NCBI RefSeq assembly: GCF_003752595.1
Contig: NZ_RKIJ01000014.1
Coordinates: 62,001-126,000 of the forward strand
Direction of reading: 5' to 3'
DNA length: 64,000 nucleotides
Source of the DNA: Cellulomonas sp. PhB143
GTDB taxonomy: Bacteria; Actinomycetota; Actinomycetes; Actinomycetales; Cellulomonadaceae
The notes beneath the pieces were generated by a model. It ran no database searches and was not told where the DNA came from. It worked only from the letters and a program-made list of their open reading frames with translations. Shown here piece by piece: positions 1 to 9,041 of this stretch (position 1 is the stretch's first letter; the number at the start of each line of letters is the position of its first letter). Position numbers and translations under genes: made by a program.

Positions 1-61
1 CGCGGCGGAGATCGCCGACCGGCTCGACCCGGAGCGCGAGGAGTTCCTCGAACGGGCGTGA
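1..61 (+). CDS. recG: 3' end of upstream gene, probably recG
   Basis: Only the last 19 codons are inside the window, ending at TGA 59-61 (peptide end EEFLERA). The assignment to the RecG branch-migration helicase is inferred from position: recG directly precedes rsmD and coaD in many actinobacteria, and RecG ends with a charged helix of this kind. The sequence alone is too short to prove it. Confidence 0.5.
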   Translation, partial: AAEIADRLDPEREEFLERA

Positions 62-90
62 GCGGGGCGACCGGTCGTTACAGTCGGGGT

Positions 91-696
91 ATGACGAGGA
101 TCGTGGCCGGCGAGTTCGGCGGACGCACGCTGCACGTCCCGCCCCGCGGAACCCGGCCCACCAGCGACCGCGTCCGTGAGGCGATCTTCTCCCGGCTCGA
201 GCACCACGGGGCGCTGCGGGGGGCGCGCGTGCTCGACCTCTACGCGGGCTCCGGCGCGCTCGGCCTGGAGGCCGTCAGCCGCGGTGCCGCGCACGCGACG
301 CTCGTCGACGCCGCCCGCTCGGCGGTGGAGATGGGGCGGCGCAACGCGCGGGACATCGGGGCGCACGGCGTCGAGGTGGTGCACGAGAAGGCGGAGCGGT
401 TCGTCGCGACGCCCCCGGTGAAGAGCTGGGACCTGGTGTTCCTCGACCCGCCGTACGACGTGCGCGACGAGACGGTCGCGTCGGTGCTCGAGCACCTGGC
501 GACCACCCGCGCGGTCACGCGCGACACGCTCGTCGTGGTCGAGCGGGCCACGCGCAGCGCCGAACCGGTCTGGCCCGCGGGCTGGGAGCCCGACACGAGC
601 AAGGCGTACGGCGAGACGACGGTGCACTACGCGTTCGCCGGCGTCGCGGACGGCGGGGACCACGACCGGGCCGTCGGGCGCGCTGTACTACGGTGA
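91..696 (+). CDS. rsmD: 16S rRNA (guanine(966)-N2)-methyltransferase RsmD
   Basis: RsmD methylates G966 of 16S rRNA during 30S assembly, using S-adenosylmethionine. The 201-aa protein has the family N-terminus (MTRIVAGEFGGR), the SAM-binding loop VLDLYAGSGALG at residues 47-58 and the catalytic DPPY at 119-122. ATG 91 is preferred over GTG 58 because homologues begin at this Met and it avoids a long overlap with the upstream gene. The stop at 694-696 overlaps the GTG at 693 and lies just before the coaD start, so the two are probably co-transcribed. About 15 residues at the C-terminus are rich in Asp and Arg and look dispensable. Confidence 0.95.
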   Translation: MTRIVAGEFGGRTLHVPPRGTRPTSDRVREAIFSRLEHHGALRGARVLDLYAGSGALGLEAVSRGAAHATLVDAARSAVEMGRRNARDIGAHGVEVVHEKAERFVATPPVKSWDLVFLDPPYDVRDETVASVLEHLATTRAVTRDTLVVVERATRSAEPVWPAGWEPDTSKAYGETTVHYAFAGVADGGDHDRAVGRAVLR

Positions 697-701
697 CCGA
701 C

Positions 702-1265
702 GTGACCACCGCCGTCTGCCCGGGATCGTTCGACCCCATCACGCTGGGCCACCTCGACGTCGTGCGCCGGGCGCGCGCCGTCGTCGGCGACGTCGTCCTC
801 GGGGTGGCGCGCAACGCCGCCAAGGCCCCGCTGCTCGACGTCGGGGAGCGGGTCTCGCTCGCCCGGGCCGCGCTCGACGGCGCGGGTCTGGGGGACGTGC
901 GGGTCGCCGTCGTCCCCGGCCTGCTCGTCGACTTCTGCCGCGACGTCGGGGCGGGCGTCGTCGTCAAGGGACTGCGCGGCGGCGCGGACTTCGACGCGGA
1001 GCTGCCGATGGCGCTGATGAACCGGCACCTGAGCGGGCTGGAGACGGTGTTCGTCGCGGGCGACGCGGACCTGGCGCACGTCGCGTCGTCGCTCGTCAAG
1101 GACGTCGCGCGGCACGGCGGCCCGGTGGACGACCTCGTGCCGCCGGGGGTGGGTGACGCCGTGCGCGCCGCGCTCGCCCGGCGCGCCGCCGCCGGCCAGC
1201 AGGACGACGCACAGCACGACGACGCACAGCAGGACGAACCACGGACGGAGGGAGACCGGGCATGA
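702..1265 (+). CDS. coaD: Phosphopantetheine adenylyltransferase
   Basis: CoaD transfers AMP from ATP to 4'-phosphopantetheine, the penultimate step of coenzyme A synthesis. The N-terminus has the nucleotidyltransferase signature GSFDPITLGH (about residues 8-17), and the family motif near residue 127 reads ASSLVKD. The core is about 160 residues. The last 25 or so residues are a Gln/Asp/Glu-rich tail (several DDAQ units) not found in most CoaD proteins. GTG 702 gives the usual N-terminus MTTAVCPGSFDP; GTG 693 is an in-frame alternative three codons earlier. The end overlaps the next gene by four bases. Confidence 0.95.
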   Translation: MTTAVCPGSFDPITLGHLDVVRRARAVVGDVVLGVARNAAKAPLLDVGERVSLARAALDGAGLGDVRVAVVPGLLVDFCRDVGAGVVVKGLRGGADFDAELPMALMNRHLSGLETVFVAGDADLAHVASSLVKDVARHGGPVDDLVPPGVGDAVRAALARRAAAGQQDDAQHDDAQQDEPRTEGDRA

Positions 1266-1783
1266 GCGAGCAGCAGCACGGGGACCAGGGACGGAGCACG
1301 CGTCCGCCGGCGGCGACGCCGCTCGACGACCTGAGGCACGTCGTCGAGACGGCACGGACCGTGCCGATGTCCTCCTCCGTCCGCGTCAACCGCGCCGAGG
1401 TGCTCGAGCTCGTGGACCGGGTACGGGGGACGATGCCGGACCAGCTGGCCCAGGCGGACGACGCCCTCGCCGAGGCGCGGCGCGCCCTCGACGGCGCCAG
1501 GGCGCAGGCGGACGAGATCCTCGCGACCGCGCGGACCCGTGCCTACGAGCTCGTCCAGCGCGAGCAGGTCGTCGCCCAGGCGGAGGCGCGCGCGCACGAG
1601 ATCGTCGACGCCGCGCAGCGCTCCGCCGACGAGCTGCGGTCCGACGCCGACGACTACTGCGACCGGGCGCTCGCCCACTTCGAGGGCGACCTCGGCAAGC
1701 TGCTCGCGCAGGTGCAGGCAGGACGGGCGCGGATCGCGGAGCGCAGCGGCCCGCGGCCCGGCCCGCGACCGGACGGGCTGTGA
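1262..1783 (+). CDS. SepIVA-like/DivIVA-related coiled-coil protein
   Basis: This 173-aa protein is almost entirely helical and charged, with heptad-like Ala/Glu/Arg repeats from about residue 60 to 165 and no membrane segment. The position between coaD and the DUF177-rpmF-rnc-mutM cluster matches mycobacterial sepIVA, a septation factor of DivIVA type, and the composition fits. By synteny it probably acts in cell division or polar wall synthesis as a cytoplasmic scaffold; that role is inferred. It starts inside the coaD stop (ATGA overlap), which implies translational coupling. F0F1 subunit-b-like annotations of such proteins reflect composition only. Confidence 0.75.
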   Translation: MSEQQHGDQGRSTRPPAATPLDDLRHVVETARTVPMSSSVRVNRAEVLELVDRVRGTMPDQLAQADDALAEARRALDGARAQADEILATARTRAYELVQREQVVAQAEARAHEIVDAAQRSADELRSDADDYCDRALAHFEGDLGKLLAQVQAGRARIAERSGPRPGPRPDGL

Positions 1784-1909
1784 CGAGCCTCTCGTTCGTC
1801 GCGACCTCCGTGATCGCGTAGGATTGATCTTTGGTCATCGCGCCGATCGCCCCGTCGGGCTGATCGCGCCGACCGCACCGACACCCGTTCACCGACGCTG
1901 GGATTCCCT

Positions 1910-2497
1910 GTGGAGCGCCACCAGACCCTCGACCCGAGGTCGCCTCTCGTGCTGGACACGCACGAGCTGGGCCGACGCCCGGGCTCGATGCGTGCCCTGG
2001 AGCGCACCGTCGCGGCCCCGGCAGATCTCGGGACCGCTGTCATCGGCATCCCCGAGGGTGCCGAGCTCGCGCTCGACCTGCGCCTCGAGGCCGTCATGGA
2101 GGGCGTGCTCGTCTCGGGCACGGTCACCGGCACCGCGACCGGCGAGTGCGGCCGGTGCCTCGACCCGGTCGAGGTCGAGGTCGTCGCCGACGTCCAGGAG
2201 CTGTTCGCCTACCCGGAGCGCGCCGGGGCGGCCGAGGACTCGGGGGACGAGGACGAGGAGGTCTCCGAGCTGGAGGACGACCTCGCCGACCTGGAGCCCT
2301 CGCTTCGGGATGCGGTCGTCATTGGACTACCATTCCAACCGTTGTGCTCGCCGGACTGCCCCGGCCTCTGCTCCGAGTGCGGGGCCAGGCTGGCCGACGA
2401 CCCCGAGCACACCCATGATGTGGTCGACCCTCGCTGGTCGGCGCTAGAGAGCATGTTCGATCCGACGAACGTGTCCGACGAGACGAAAGAGAGCTAG
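1910..2497 (+). CDS. DUF177 (YceD-like) protein
   Basis: DUF177 proteins lie immediately upstream of rpmF in most bacteria and are linked to 23S rRNA and 50S metabolism; the exact role is not settled. The 195-aa protein has the domain core with [14 protein letters not shown] near residues 78-91, an acidic insert ([15 protein letters not shown]) near 110-125, and a C-terminal cysteine cluster [13 protein letters not shown] near 147-159 that could bind zinc. The GTG at 1910 is the first start after the 126-base spacer behind the sepIVA-like gene. The stop is two bases before rpmF, so the pair is surely one operon. Confidence 0.9.
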   Translation: MERHQTLDPRSPLVLDTHELGRRPGSMRALERTVAAPADLGTAVIGIPEGAELALDLRLEAVMEGVLVSGTVTGTATGECGRCLDPVEVEVVADVQELFAYPERAGAAEDSGDEDEEVSELEDDLADLEPSLRDAVVIGLPFQPLCSPDCPGLCSECGARLADDPEHTHDVVDPRWSALESMFDPTNVSDETKES

Positions 2498-2499
2498 CC

Positions 2500-2694
2500 G
2501 TGGCTGTTCCGAAGCGCAAGATGTCGCGCAGCAACACCCGTGCGCGTCGTTCGCAGTGGAAGACGTCCGCCGCGACCCTCGCCACCTGCCCGCAGTGCAA
2601 GGGCAACAAGCTGTCGCACGCCGCGTGCCCCACCTGCGGCACCTACAAGGGCCGCCAGTACAGCGAGGCGCTGCGCGCCGAGCACGCGGGCTGA
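2500..2694 (+). CDS. rpmF: 50S ribosomal protein L32
   Basis: This 64-aa basic protein has the L32 N-terminus [16 protein letters not shown] and a four-cysteine zinc ribbon (CPQC...CPTC). L32 sits on the 50S subunit near the peptidyl transferase exit region. The four-cysteine form is the zinc-containing type; actinobacteria often carry a second, zinc-free paralogue that replaces it under zinc starvation, and none is in this window. Translation starts at GTG two bases after the DUF177 stop, and rnc follows five bases after the stop. Confidence 0.97.
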   Translation: MAVPKRKMSRSNTRARRSQWKTSAATLATCPQCKGNKLSHAACPTCGTYKGRQYSEALRAEHAG

Positions 2695-2699
2695 GTCCC

Positions 2700-3401
2700 G
2701 TGGCGCCGGTCGCGACCGGTCTTCTCGAGAAGCTCGGGGTCCATCTGGACCCCGAGCTTCTCGTGCTCGCCCTGACGCACCGCTCGTTCGCCCACGAGGC
2801 GGGCGGGATCCCGACCAACGAGCGCCTCGAGTTCCTCGGGGACTCGGTGCTCGGCCTGGTCGTCACCGAGGAGCTCTACCGCTCCCACCCGGAGCTGTCC
2901 GAGGGCGACCTCGCCAAGATGCGCGCCGCGACGGTCTCGCAGCGCTCGCTCGCCCTGGTGGCACGGCGGCTGGGCCTCGGGCGGTACATCCTCCTCGGCA
3001 AGGGCGAGATCGGGACCAAGGGTTATGAGAAGGACTCGATCCTCTCGGACACGGTCGAGGCGCTCCTCGGCGCCGTCCACCTGACGCACGGCATCGAGGT
3101 CGCCCGCGAGCTCGTGCTGCGCCTCGTCGGGCCGACGATGCTCGCGGCGGCCGACCTCGGCGCCGGTCTCGACTGGAAGACCTCGCTCCAGGAGGCCGCC
3201 GCCGTGCGCGGTCTCGGCGCGCCCGTGTACCGGGTGGAGGCGGAGGGTCCGGACCACGCGCGGACGTTCACCGCGCGGGCCGAGCTGGACGGCGTCGTGC
3301 GGGGCGAGGGCACGGGGACCGCGAAGAAGCACGCCGAGCAGGCCGCGGCCGAGCAGGCCTATCGCGCGCTCACGGACGAGGACGCGCCCGCGGGTGCCTG
3401 A
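2700..3401 (+). CDS. rnc: Ribonuclease III
   Basis: RNase III cuts double-stranded RNA and processes the 30S rRNA precursor. The 233-aa protein has the signature [12 protein letters not shown] at residues 40-51, with the metal-binding Glu44 and Asp48. The second acidic cluster is DTVEALLGA near 117-125, and a C-terminal dsRNA-binding domain covers about 158-225 (ending [19 protein letters not shown]). GTG 2700, five bases after the rpmF stop, is chosen because the frame upstream runs through rpmF. It overlaps mutM by eight bases. Confidence 0.96.
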   Translation: MAPVATGLLEKLGVHLDPELLVLALTHRSFAHEAGGIPTNERLEFLGDSVLGLVVTEELYRSHPELSEGDLAKMRAATVSQRSLALVARRLGLGRYILLGKGEIGTKGYEKDSILSDTVEALLGAVHLTHGIEVARELVLRLVGPTMLAAADLGAGLDWKTSLQEAAAVRGLGAPVYRVEAEGPDHARTFTARAELDGVVRGEGTGTAKKHAEQAAAEQAYRALTDEDAPAGA

Positions 3402-4344
3402 GCTCCCCGAGGTCGAGACCGTCCGCGACGGGCTGGCCCGGCACGTGCTCGGCCGGACCGTCACCGACATCCGGGTGCTGCGCGACTACTCGGTACGCGC
3501 GCACGCCGGGGGCCCGGGCGGGCTGGCGGACGAGCTCGTCGGGCGCACCCTCGACGCCGCCGTGCGCCGCGGCAAGTTCCTCTGGCTGCTGCTCGGAGAA
3601 CCGGGCGGCGGCGGGTCCCGGGACGCGGGCGGGGCCGGCGACGGGGCCGCCGCCGCGCTGATGGCGCACCTCGGGATGTCGGGCCAGCTGCTGGTGCGCG
3701 CGGGCGGCGCCGTCCACGGGGAGCACCCGCACCTGCGCGTCCGCCTGTCGTTGTCGGGCGCGACGCCCGGGGAGCCGGGCATCGCGCTCGACTTCGTCGA
3801 CCAGCGCACCTTCGGGCACCTGTCGGTCCAGGACCTCGTGCCGACGCCCGACGGCGCCCCGGGCGGCCTGGGTGCGGACCTCGCCGCCGTGCCCGCGCCC
3901 GTCGCGCACATCGCCCGCGACCCGCTCGACCCGGCGTTCCGGGGCGAGGACGTCGCGCGGGCGCTGCGCCGTCGTCGGACGGGAGTGAAGCGGGCGCTGC
4001 TCGACCAGACCCTCGTCTCCGGGATCGGCAACATCTACGCGGACGAGGCGCTGTGGCGGGCGCGGCTGCACCACGCACGGCCGACCGACCGGATGCGCCA
4101 GGGCGACGCCGTGCGCGTGCTGGAGGCGGCCGAGGAGGTCATGCGCGAGGCGCTCGCCCAGGGCGGGACGAGCTTCGACGCGCTGTACGTGAACGTCAAC
4201 GGCGCGTCGGGATACTTCTCGCGCTCGCTCGCGGTCTACGGCCAGGAGGGTGAACCGTGCCGGCGCTGCGGGACGACGATTCGGCGCGAGGCGTTCATGA
4301 ACCGCTCGTCCCACTTTTGCCCGAAGTGCCAACGATTACGCTGA
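3394..4344 (+). CDS. mutM: Formamidopyrimidine-DNA glycosylase with a swapped 3' end
   Basis: MutM (Fpg) removes 8-oxoguanine and formamidopyrimidines and nicks the abasic site by beta,delta-elimination. After the GTG start the protein reads PELPEVE, giving the catalytic Pro and Glu. The helix-two-turn-helix region is [17 protein letters not shown], and a C-terminal zinc finger uses Cys289, Cys292, Cys309 and Cys312. A Gly/Ala-rich insert near residues 70-85 is unusual. The last 20-25 codons use more A/T than the rest, and a second, decayed copy of the tail lies at 9042-9190. The C-terminus was therefore probably supplied by the island that follows, keeping the zinc finger functional. Confidence 0.95.
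   Translation: MPELPEVETVRDGLARHVLGRTVTDIRVLRDYSVRAHAGGPGGLADELVGRTLDAAVRRGKFLWLLLGEPGGGGSRDAGGAGDGAAAALMAHLGMSGQLLVRAGGAVHGEHPHLRVRLSLSGATPGEPGIALDFVDQRTFGHLSVQDLVPTPDGAPGGLGADLAAVPAPVAHIARDPLDPAFRGEDVARALRRRRTGVKRALLDQTLVSGIGNIYADEALWRARLHHARPTDRMRQGDAVRVLEAAEEVMREALAQGGTSFDALYVNVNGASGYFSRSLAVYGQEGEPCRRCGTTIRREAFMNRSSHFCPKCQRLR
4216..4308 (+). repeat. Left copy of the mutM-tail direct repeat (attL-like)
   Basis: Bases 4216-4271 match 9042-9097 with two mismatches in 56. A second block, 4291-4308, is identical to 9104-9121. The spacer between the blocks is 19 bases here and 6 on the right. This copy is in frame and completes mutM. The arrangement fits an element that targets the 3' end of mutM and brings its own coding tail. 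Confidence 0.8.
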
Positions 4345-4563
4345 TCCCGGGATACCGTGGACGGTCGATTGTTGCCACCACACCTCGGCCTGTAGGCGGA
4401 CGCGGGTGGACGGCCTGGACACGTGAGCGTCACCAGCTGTCCAAGTCGGCGGGGCCGGATCGCGCGGAAGACGACGTTGACGTTTCCAAGCGCCGTGGCC
4501 GGATGAGGGTCGCCGTGTGGCACGGCATTGAGTTGCACAACGTCCTGGGGCTGCAACGAGCGC

Positions 4564-5154
4564 TCACGCTTGCGGCCATGGCCACCAGCACCGGTCGCCT
4601 CCGCGCCATGGTTCCAGGCCGGAGTTGGCGTAGCCGCTGCGCAGCGCGGCCATCGCGGCGTCCCGCTTGGGCCCGTACTCGTAGGGGCCGCCTTCCTCGC
4701 GCTGGGGCTCGGGCTGGAGGACGATGACCGTGGAATCGCGGTCGAGGCGTAGCAGGTAGACCAAATCGGCGAGGATCCGGCCGCTGAGCCGGTGATGCCG
4801 CCAGCGCGGTTCCAGCCACATCCGGTCGACGAGCACGACAGTGTCGACCCACCGCTCGGGGTAAGCCGCGATGATGTCAGCGGCCGTGGCACCGAGTGCC
4901 TCGGCGTCCGAGCTCACAGCGTCGGCGGCACCGTGAACGTCCTCGTCCAGCGCGTCCCAACCGATCCAGCCGCCGACGACGCCGAGCGCGGCCGCCGGCG
5001 TCGTCGGGGAGTCGCCGTCCACCACGACGGCAGAAAAGTCGCGCAAGAACGACGACTCGTCGTCGAGCACCCGGTCGATCCCGGTGATGCGCACCTCGAG
5101 GGCTATGTCGCTGGGGTCGAAGGGTTCCGGGTGGACGTCTCCGTCTGTCGCCAT
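4564..5154 (-). CDS. GNAT-like hypothetical protein
   Basis: This 196-aa acidic protein carries a segment near residues 115-160 that reads like the acetyl-CoA-binding part of GNAT acetyltransferases. A Val-rich strand (VDTVVLVDRMWLEPRWRHH) is followed by a helix (GRILADLVYLL) and a strand ending VIVLQPEP. The pyrophosphate-binding R/QxxGxG/A loop is degenerate (RWRHHRLSG), so activity and substrate are unknown. It is divergent from the methyltransferase operon, with 127 bases between the two starts. ATG 5154 is preferred to an upstream start at 5196 because the extension is short and unremarkable. Confidence 0.65.
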   Translation of the reverse strand: MATDGDVHPEPFDPSDIALEVRITGIDRVLDDESSFLRDFSAVVVDGDSPTTPAAALGVVGGWIGWDALDEDVHGAADAVSSDAEALGATAADIIAAYPERWVDTVVLVDRMWLEPRWRHHRLSGRILADLVYLLRLDRDSTVIVLQPEPQREEGGPYEYGPKRDAAMAALRSGYANSGLEPWRGGDRCWWPWPQA

Positions 5155-5281
5155 GTTGGGCAGTCTCACAGACGCGTGCACGTCCCTCCAGGTCACTGTC
5201 GGACCTCGCCGCTAGAATCGCGCCAGAGCGCGCGCCCCGGATCCGGTGGTGCACTGGACCGGGTGAACGGGGTAGGCACGC

Positions 5282-6490
5282 ATGGCGACGGCTTCGAGGA
5301 ACAGCAGCCTTCAGGCTGCCCGCGACACGAAGAACGACGAGTTCTACACCCAGTGGCCGGACATCGAGCGCGAGATAAACGCCTACCTCGAGTACGACCC
5401 GGACGTATTCCGCGGCCAGGTCATCCTCTGCCCGTGCGACGACCCCGAGTGGTCGAACTTCGCGAAATTCTTCGCCCTGCACTTCACGGACTTCGGCCTC
5501 AAGAAGCTCATCTCAACCTCGTACGCCCCGGACTCCAACCCGGCCCATTTTTCCTACGAGCCAACCTTGTTCGAACTCAACGATCCACGGTTCGATGAGA
5601 CGAAGACGCACGCCAACGGTAAGAAGTTCGTGCTCGAGGCCCAGGACATCAGCGGCGACGGTGCCGTCAACATCGATGACCTGCGGTGGGAGTACCTCGA
5701 GGGCGACGGCGACTTCCGGAGTGCGGAGGTCACGGCTTTGCGCGACGAGGCCGACTTCGTCATCACCAACCCGCCGTTCAGCCTGTTCCGCCAGTTCATG
5801 ACATGGGCCGTGCGGGGCGGTGTGAAATTCTCAGTGATCGGCAACAACAACGCCATCACCTACAACGAAGTATTCCCTCACATGAAGGCGAATGAACTCT
5901 GGAAGGGTGCTACAGCGAACAGCACAGACATGGTGTTCGGTGTCCCGAAAGGTGCGAAGGTCTCTGAGGCTGACCGTCTCAAGGCGGAAAAGCTTGGCTA
6001 CCCCGCGGATAACGAGCGCGACTACACGCGCCTCGGGAACTCGTGCTGGTTCACGAACATCGACCATGGCCGACGCCATGAACCGCTGCAGTTGATGACG
6101 ACCGCCGACAACATCAAGTTCAGTCGCCACAAGGAAGTGCGCGGCGTCGGTTACCTCGACTATGACAACTTTCCGGGCATCGAGGTGCCGTTCGTTGATG
6201 CCATCCCCAGTGATCATGACGGGATCATCGGGGTGCCGATCACCTTCCTGGACAAGTACAACCCCGACCAGTTCGAGATCCTGGGCAGCAGCGAGGGCGA
6301 CTTCCCGCAGACGAAGACGTACGGACCCAAGATGCGCGTCGTTGACGGGGAGCGGATGAAGTCGAACACGGGGTCTTTCGGCTGCTTCGTGCGGGCTGAC
6401 TCGTTCGGGCCCGGGACGTACTTCGACGTCGGATACCCGGTCAAGCGAATCTACAAGCGCATCTTTATCCGACGGAAGGAGGCTTCGTGA
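5282..6490 (+). CDS. EcoRI-type adenine-specific DNA methyltransferase
   Basis: The 402-aa protein has the marks of the EcoRI methylase family (Adenine_MTase EcoRI, PF13651-type), which makes N6-methyladenine at a short target. These are KNDEFYTQ near residues 17-24, the SAM-side segment [13 protein letters not shown] near 49-61, and the catalytic NPPF near 163-166 (within [15 protein letters not shown]). Codon use is markedly less GC-rich than in the flanking genes, a sign of transfer. A TAGAAT box at 5211-5216 could be the -10 of its promoter; no convincing -35 was found. The stop overlaps the next start (GTGA), so the nuclease is translationally coupled. Target specificity cannot be read from sequence. 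Confidence 0.9.
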   Translation: MATASRNSSLQAARDTKNDEFYTQWPDIEREINAYLEYDPDVFRGQVILCPCDDPEWSNFAKFFALHFTDFGLKKLISTSYAPDSNPAHFSYEPTLFELNDPRFDETKTHANGKKFVLEAQDISGDGAVNIDDLRWEYLEGDGDFRSAEVTALRDEADFVITNPPFSLFRQFMTWAVRGGVKFSVIGNNNAITYNEVFPHMKANELWKGATANSTDMVFGVPKGAKVSEADRLKAEKLGYPADNERDYTRLGNSCWFTNIDHGRRHEPLQLMTTADNIKFSRHKEVRGVGYLDYDNFPGIEVPFVDAIPSDHDGIIGVPITFLDKYNPDQFEILGSSEGDFPQTKTYGPKMRVVDGERMKSNTGSFGCFVRADSFGPGTYFDVGYPVKRIYKRIFIRRKEAS

Positions 6491-7653
6491 AGACAGACCT
6501 CAAGCACTACACCGTCAGCCAGGTCGTCGAGGGCTTCGTCTACAACGAACTCGAGGGCAAGGGGCTCTTTGGCCTCGCCGGTGCGCTTGTTATCCAGCCG
6601 GAGTACCAGCGAAACTATATCTACAACGACGGCAAGAAGGACGTCGCCGTAATCGACTCCCTGCTCAAGGGATACCCGCTCGGTCTCATCTACTTCAACG
6701 TCGAGGACGACGTGCTCGAGGTGCTCGACGGTCAGCAGCGGATCACGAGCTTCGGCAGATTTGTCACGGGCAAGTTCGCAATCCAAGTTGACGGCAAGGA
6801 GCAGACCTTCTCGTCCCTGTCGAAAGACCAGCAGGCGAAGATCCTCGAGACCGAGCTTGACATCTACGAGTGCGACGGGTCCGAGGTTGAAATCAAGCAG
6901 TGGTTCGAGACGATCAACATCGTCGGCGTCCCGCTCAACGATCAGGAACTACTCAACGCGATCTACTCGGGTCCATTCGTCACCGCGGCCAAGGTTGAGT
7001 TCTCCAACTCGAACAACGCGTACATGCAGAAGTGGCAGTCCTACATCAAGGGCGACCCGAAGCGGCAGGGCATCCTTGCCGTCGCGCTTGGTTGGGTGGC
7101 CTCGTCGCAGGGCAAGACCGTCGACGCCTACCTCGCTGCGCACCGCAACGACACGGCGGTTGTCGAGCTAAAGACCTATTTCACGTCGGTCATCGACTGG
7201 GTCGCCGGCGTCTTCACGCGCCCGCCGGACAAAGAGATGCGCGGGCTGGAATGGGGTCGGCTCTACGAGGAGTACCACGGACAGTCGTACAACGCCGCGA
7301 CGATTGACGCGCGGATCGACGAGCTGCGCGCCGCCCCGGCGGTCCATGTGGCCAAGGGCGTGTACGAGTTCGTGCTCAGCGGCGAGACGAAGCCGCAGCT
7401 CCTCGACATCCGTCTCTTCGAGGACAAGGACAAGCGGGTGGCCTACGACCGGCAGACGAAGAAGGCCAGGGCTGCCGGGGAGTCGAACTGCCCGTTGTGC
7501 GCCCTGGGCACCGACAACAACAAGGCCAAGATCTACACGCTCAAGGAGATGGACGCCGATCACGTGACCGCCTGGTCGAAGGGCGGCGAGACAAAGCTGT
7601 CGAACCTAACGATGCTTTGCCAGACCCACAATCGTGCGAAGGGCAATCGGTAG
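6487..7653 (+). CDS. DUF262 + HNH nuclease fusion
   Basis: This 388-aa protein combines an N-terminal DUF262 (ParB/Srx-like, GmrS-type) domain with a C-terminal HNH nuclease. The DUF262 part shows [12 protein letters not shown] near residue 38, a helix reading [16 protein letters not shown], and the key DGQQRITSF near residue 80. The HNH part (about 335-388) has CPLC, then [14 protein letters not shown], then [15 protein letters not shown]. In GmrSD the DUF262 domain is an NTPase and DUF1524 is the nuclease; here a canonical HNH replaces DUF1524 in one chain. The GTG start lies inside the methyltransferase stop. Being paired with a methyltransferase suggests restriction of unmethylated DNA rather than type IV cutting of modified DNA; this is inference. 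Confidence 0.88.
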   Translation: MKTDLKHYTVSQVVEGFVYNELEGKGLFGLAGALVIQPEYQRNYIYNDGKKDVAVIDSLLKGYPLGLIYFNVEDDVLEVLDGQQRITSFGRFVTGKFAIQVDGKEQTFSSLSKDQQAKILETELDIYECDGSEVEIKQWFETINIVGVPLNDQELLNAIYSGPFVTAAKVEFSNSNNAYMQKWQSYIKGDPKRQGILAVALGWVASSQGKTVDAYLAAHRNDTAVVELKTYFTSVIDWVAGVFTRPPDKEMRGLEWGRLYEEYHGQSYNAATIDARIDELRAAPAVHVAKGVYEFVLSGETKPQLLDIRLFEDKDKRVAYDRQTKKARAAGESNCPLCALGTDNNKAKIYTLKEMDADHVTAWSKGGETKLSNLTMLCQTHNRAKGNR

Positions 7654-7726
7654 CAGGCCGCTGTCGGGCTTGTCGGGCAGGATACGGACCAGCAACTCAC
7701 GTCCGGTAATCAGGAGGGCTTCGAGG

Positions 7727-8932
7727 ATGCCGACAGGCAGCGAGCGTTACAGGAAGCACAAGGTCTGGGAGACCCTCAAGCTCAAGCGCGAGGCACTGCA
7801 CGCGGCCCGGTTCGGTGACGCCTCGTTGGAGCAGTGGCGCACGGACATCGTCGAGTGGCTCGACGAGGCCCTCAAGACGCGCGGCGCACGGCAGCCGGCG
7901 CTCTACCTCAGCACCCTGGATCCCCTCAGCGCCGCGCTCAACCAGCTTCCTACGGATGCCAACGCGTTCCAGTCGTACGTGGCGAGGAGCAACGCCCGCA
8001 GCGGCCAGAGTGTCGCGGTCCTCGAGGGCGCCCTGCGCGCTCTGCCCCTGCCTCCACCGAAGGACCTGAAGGCCGACTTCTTCGAGCTGATCGACAAGGA
8101 GGTCAAGGTGCACAATGTGACCCTTGCCGAGCTCGAGCGTCACGTTGCGGAGACCGAAGAGTCCCTGCAGGCTCGGCGCGACGAACTCGCTGCAGTCACC
8201 ACTGCGGTCGAGGCGCTGCACGGGGAGATCCAGCTGGAACGCGAGAAGATTTCCGGGGTCAGCGAGTCGACCGAGGCCACCATGCTGGGGGAGTGGAAGG
8301 ACGCTCTCGACACTTGGAAGCGGCAGCGCGAGGAGACCGATCACCAGCACGACGTCGAGGCTGTGGCTCACATCGGGGCTCTCGCCGCGACGACGAAGGC
8401 AGGGGAGGCGCTGGCGGAGCACGCCGCGGGCGACCTGAGCGCCGCGGACTGGTACGGCCGAGCCAAGCGAGAACGCCGGGCTGCACAGTGGATGCGAGCC
8501 GGAGCGATCGCCGCGTTCGTCTTCGCCGGGGCCGTCGGGTACTTCATCGTGGAAGAGGCGATCAAGAACAACTTCGACATCTCGGTCGGCGGCGGGATCC
8601 TGCGGGCCTCGATCGCCGTCGTCATCGGTGCGTTCGGTGGGCTGCTGCTGCGCGAGTCCGGACGACATTTCCGTGAGGCAGACACGGCTGAGGACGTGGC
8701 CCTCTCGCTCAAGGCGTTGGCCCCGTTCTACGCTAACTCTGACGAAGGTGTTCGCCTTGCGGCCCGGGTCCAGGTCGGGGATGCGGTTCTCGTCAAGAAC
8801 GTGCTGTCCCGGTTCGCAAACCGCGATGCGGCAAAGCATGCCGGGGAGGCCAGCACTGCCGATCTGCCGGGCCTCGTCGCGGAGGCATCGAAGGCGTTGA
8901 ACCTGCCCGGCGGGTCTGACACCAAGGCCTGA
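7727..8932 (+). CDS. Coiled-coil protein with two membrane segments (third gene of the island cassette)
   Basis: I do not recognise this 401-aa protein. A soluble N-terminal part of about 120 residues is followed by a long coiled coil (about 125-215, rich in Glu, Arg, Leu). Two membrane spans lie near 257-275 (AGAIAAFVFAGAVGYFIV) and 287-310 (ILRASIAVVIGAFGGLLL), with a soluble tail of about 90 residues after them. AGGAGG at 7712-7717 sets the start at ATG 7727. It lies 73 bases after the nuclease gene on the same strand. A membrane-anchored helical protein beside a modification/nuclease pair could be a sensor or an abortive-infection effector; that is inference. Confidence 0.75.
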   Translation: MPTGSERYRKHKVWETLKLKREALHAARFGDASLEQWRTDIVEWLDEALKTRGARQPALYLSTLDPLSAALNQLPTDANAFQSYVARSNARSGQSVAVLEGALRALPLPPPKDLKADFFELIDKEVKVHNVTLAELERHVAETEESLQARRDELAAVTTAVEALHGEIQLEREKISGVSESTEATMLGEWKDALDTWKRQREETDHQHDVEAVAHIGALAATTKAGEALAEHAAGDLSAADWYGRAKRERRAAQWMRAGAIAAFVFAGAVGYFIVEEAIKNNFDISVGGGILRASIAVVIGAFGGLLLRESGRHFREADTAEDVALSLKALAPFYANSDEGVRLAARVQVGDAVLVKNVLSRFANRDAAKHAGEASTADLPGLVAEASKALNLPGGSDTKA

Positions 8933-9041
8933 TGGAAGGCAACGACCCGAAGCGCGTAGGCACGATCAGCCAGCGTGCCTGCGAGCTGTCGGATATGTTC
9001 CCTCGTTAGACGGGGTTGGCGAACGTTGTCCCCTGGTTGCT

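Larger units (their letters stand above)
4272..9041. mobile_element. Genomic island inserted at the mutM 3' end, without its own recombinase
   Basis: The segment lies between two copies of the mutM tail. It has lower GC (5.2-7.7 kb is visibly richer in A/T than the flanks) and carries genes unrelated to the housekeeping cluster. Four coding regions fill it: one minus-strand GNAT-like gene and three plus-strand genes read as an operon. Bases 4345-4563 between mutM and the first island gene, and 8933-9041 at the right end, hold no credible ORF. No integrase, transposase or terminal inverted repeat is seen, so movement was presumably driven in trans, by a recombinase now lost, or by homologous exchange between mutM tails. 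Exact ends are uncertain by a few tens of bases. Confidence 0.75.

Noticed and set aside
4345-4563. Possible integrase remnant at the left island end
   Set aside because: All six frames lack recombinase motifs and are broken or low in complexity.
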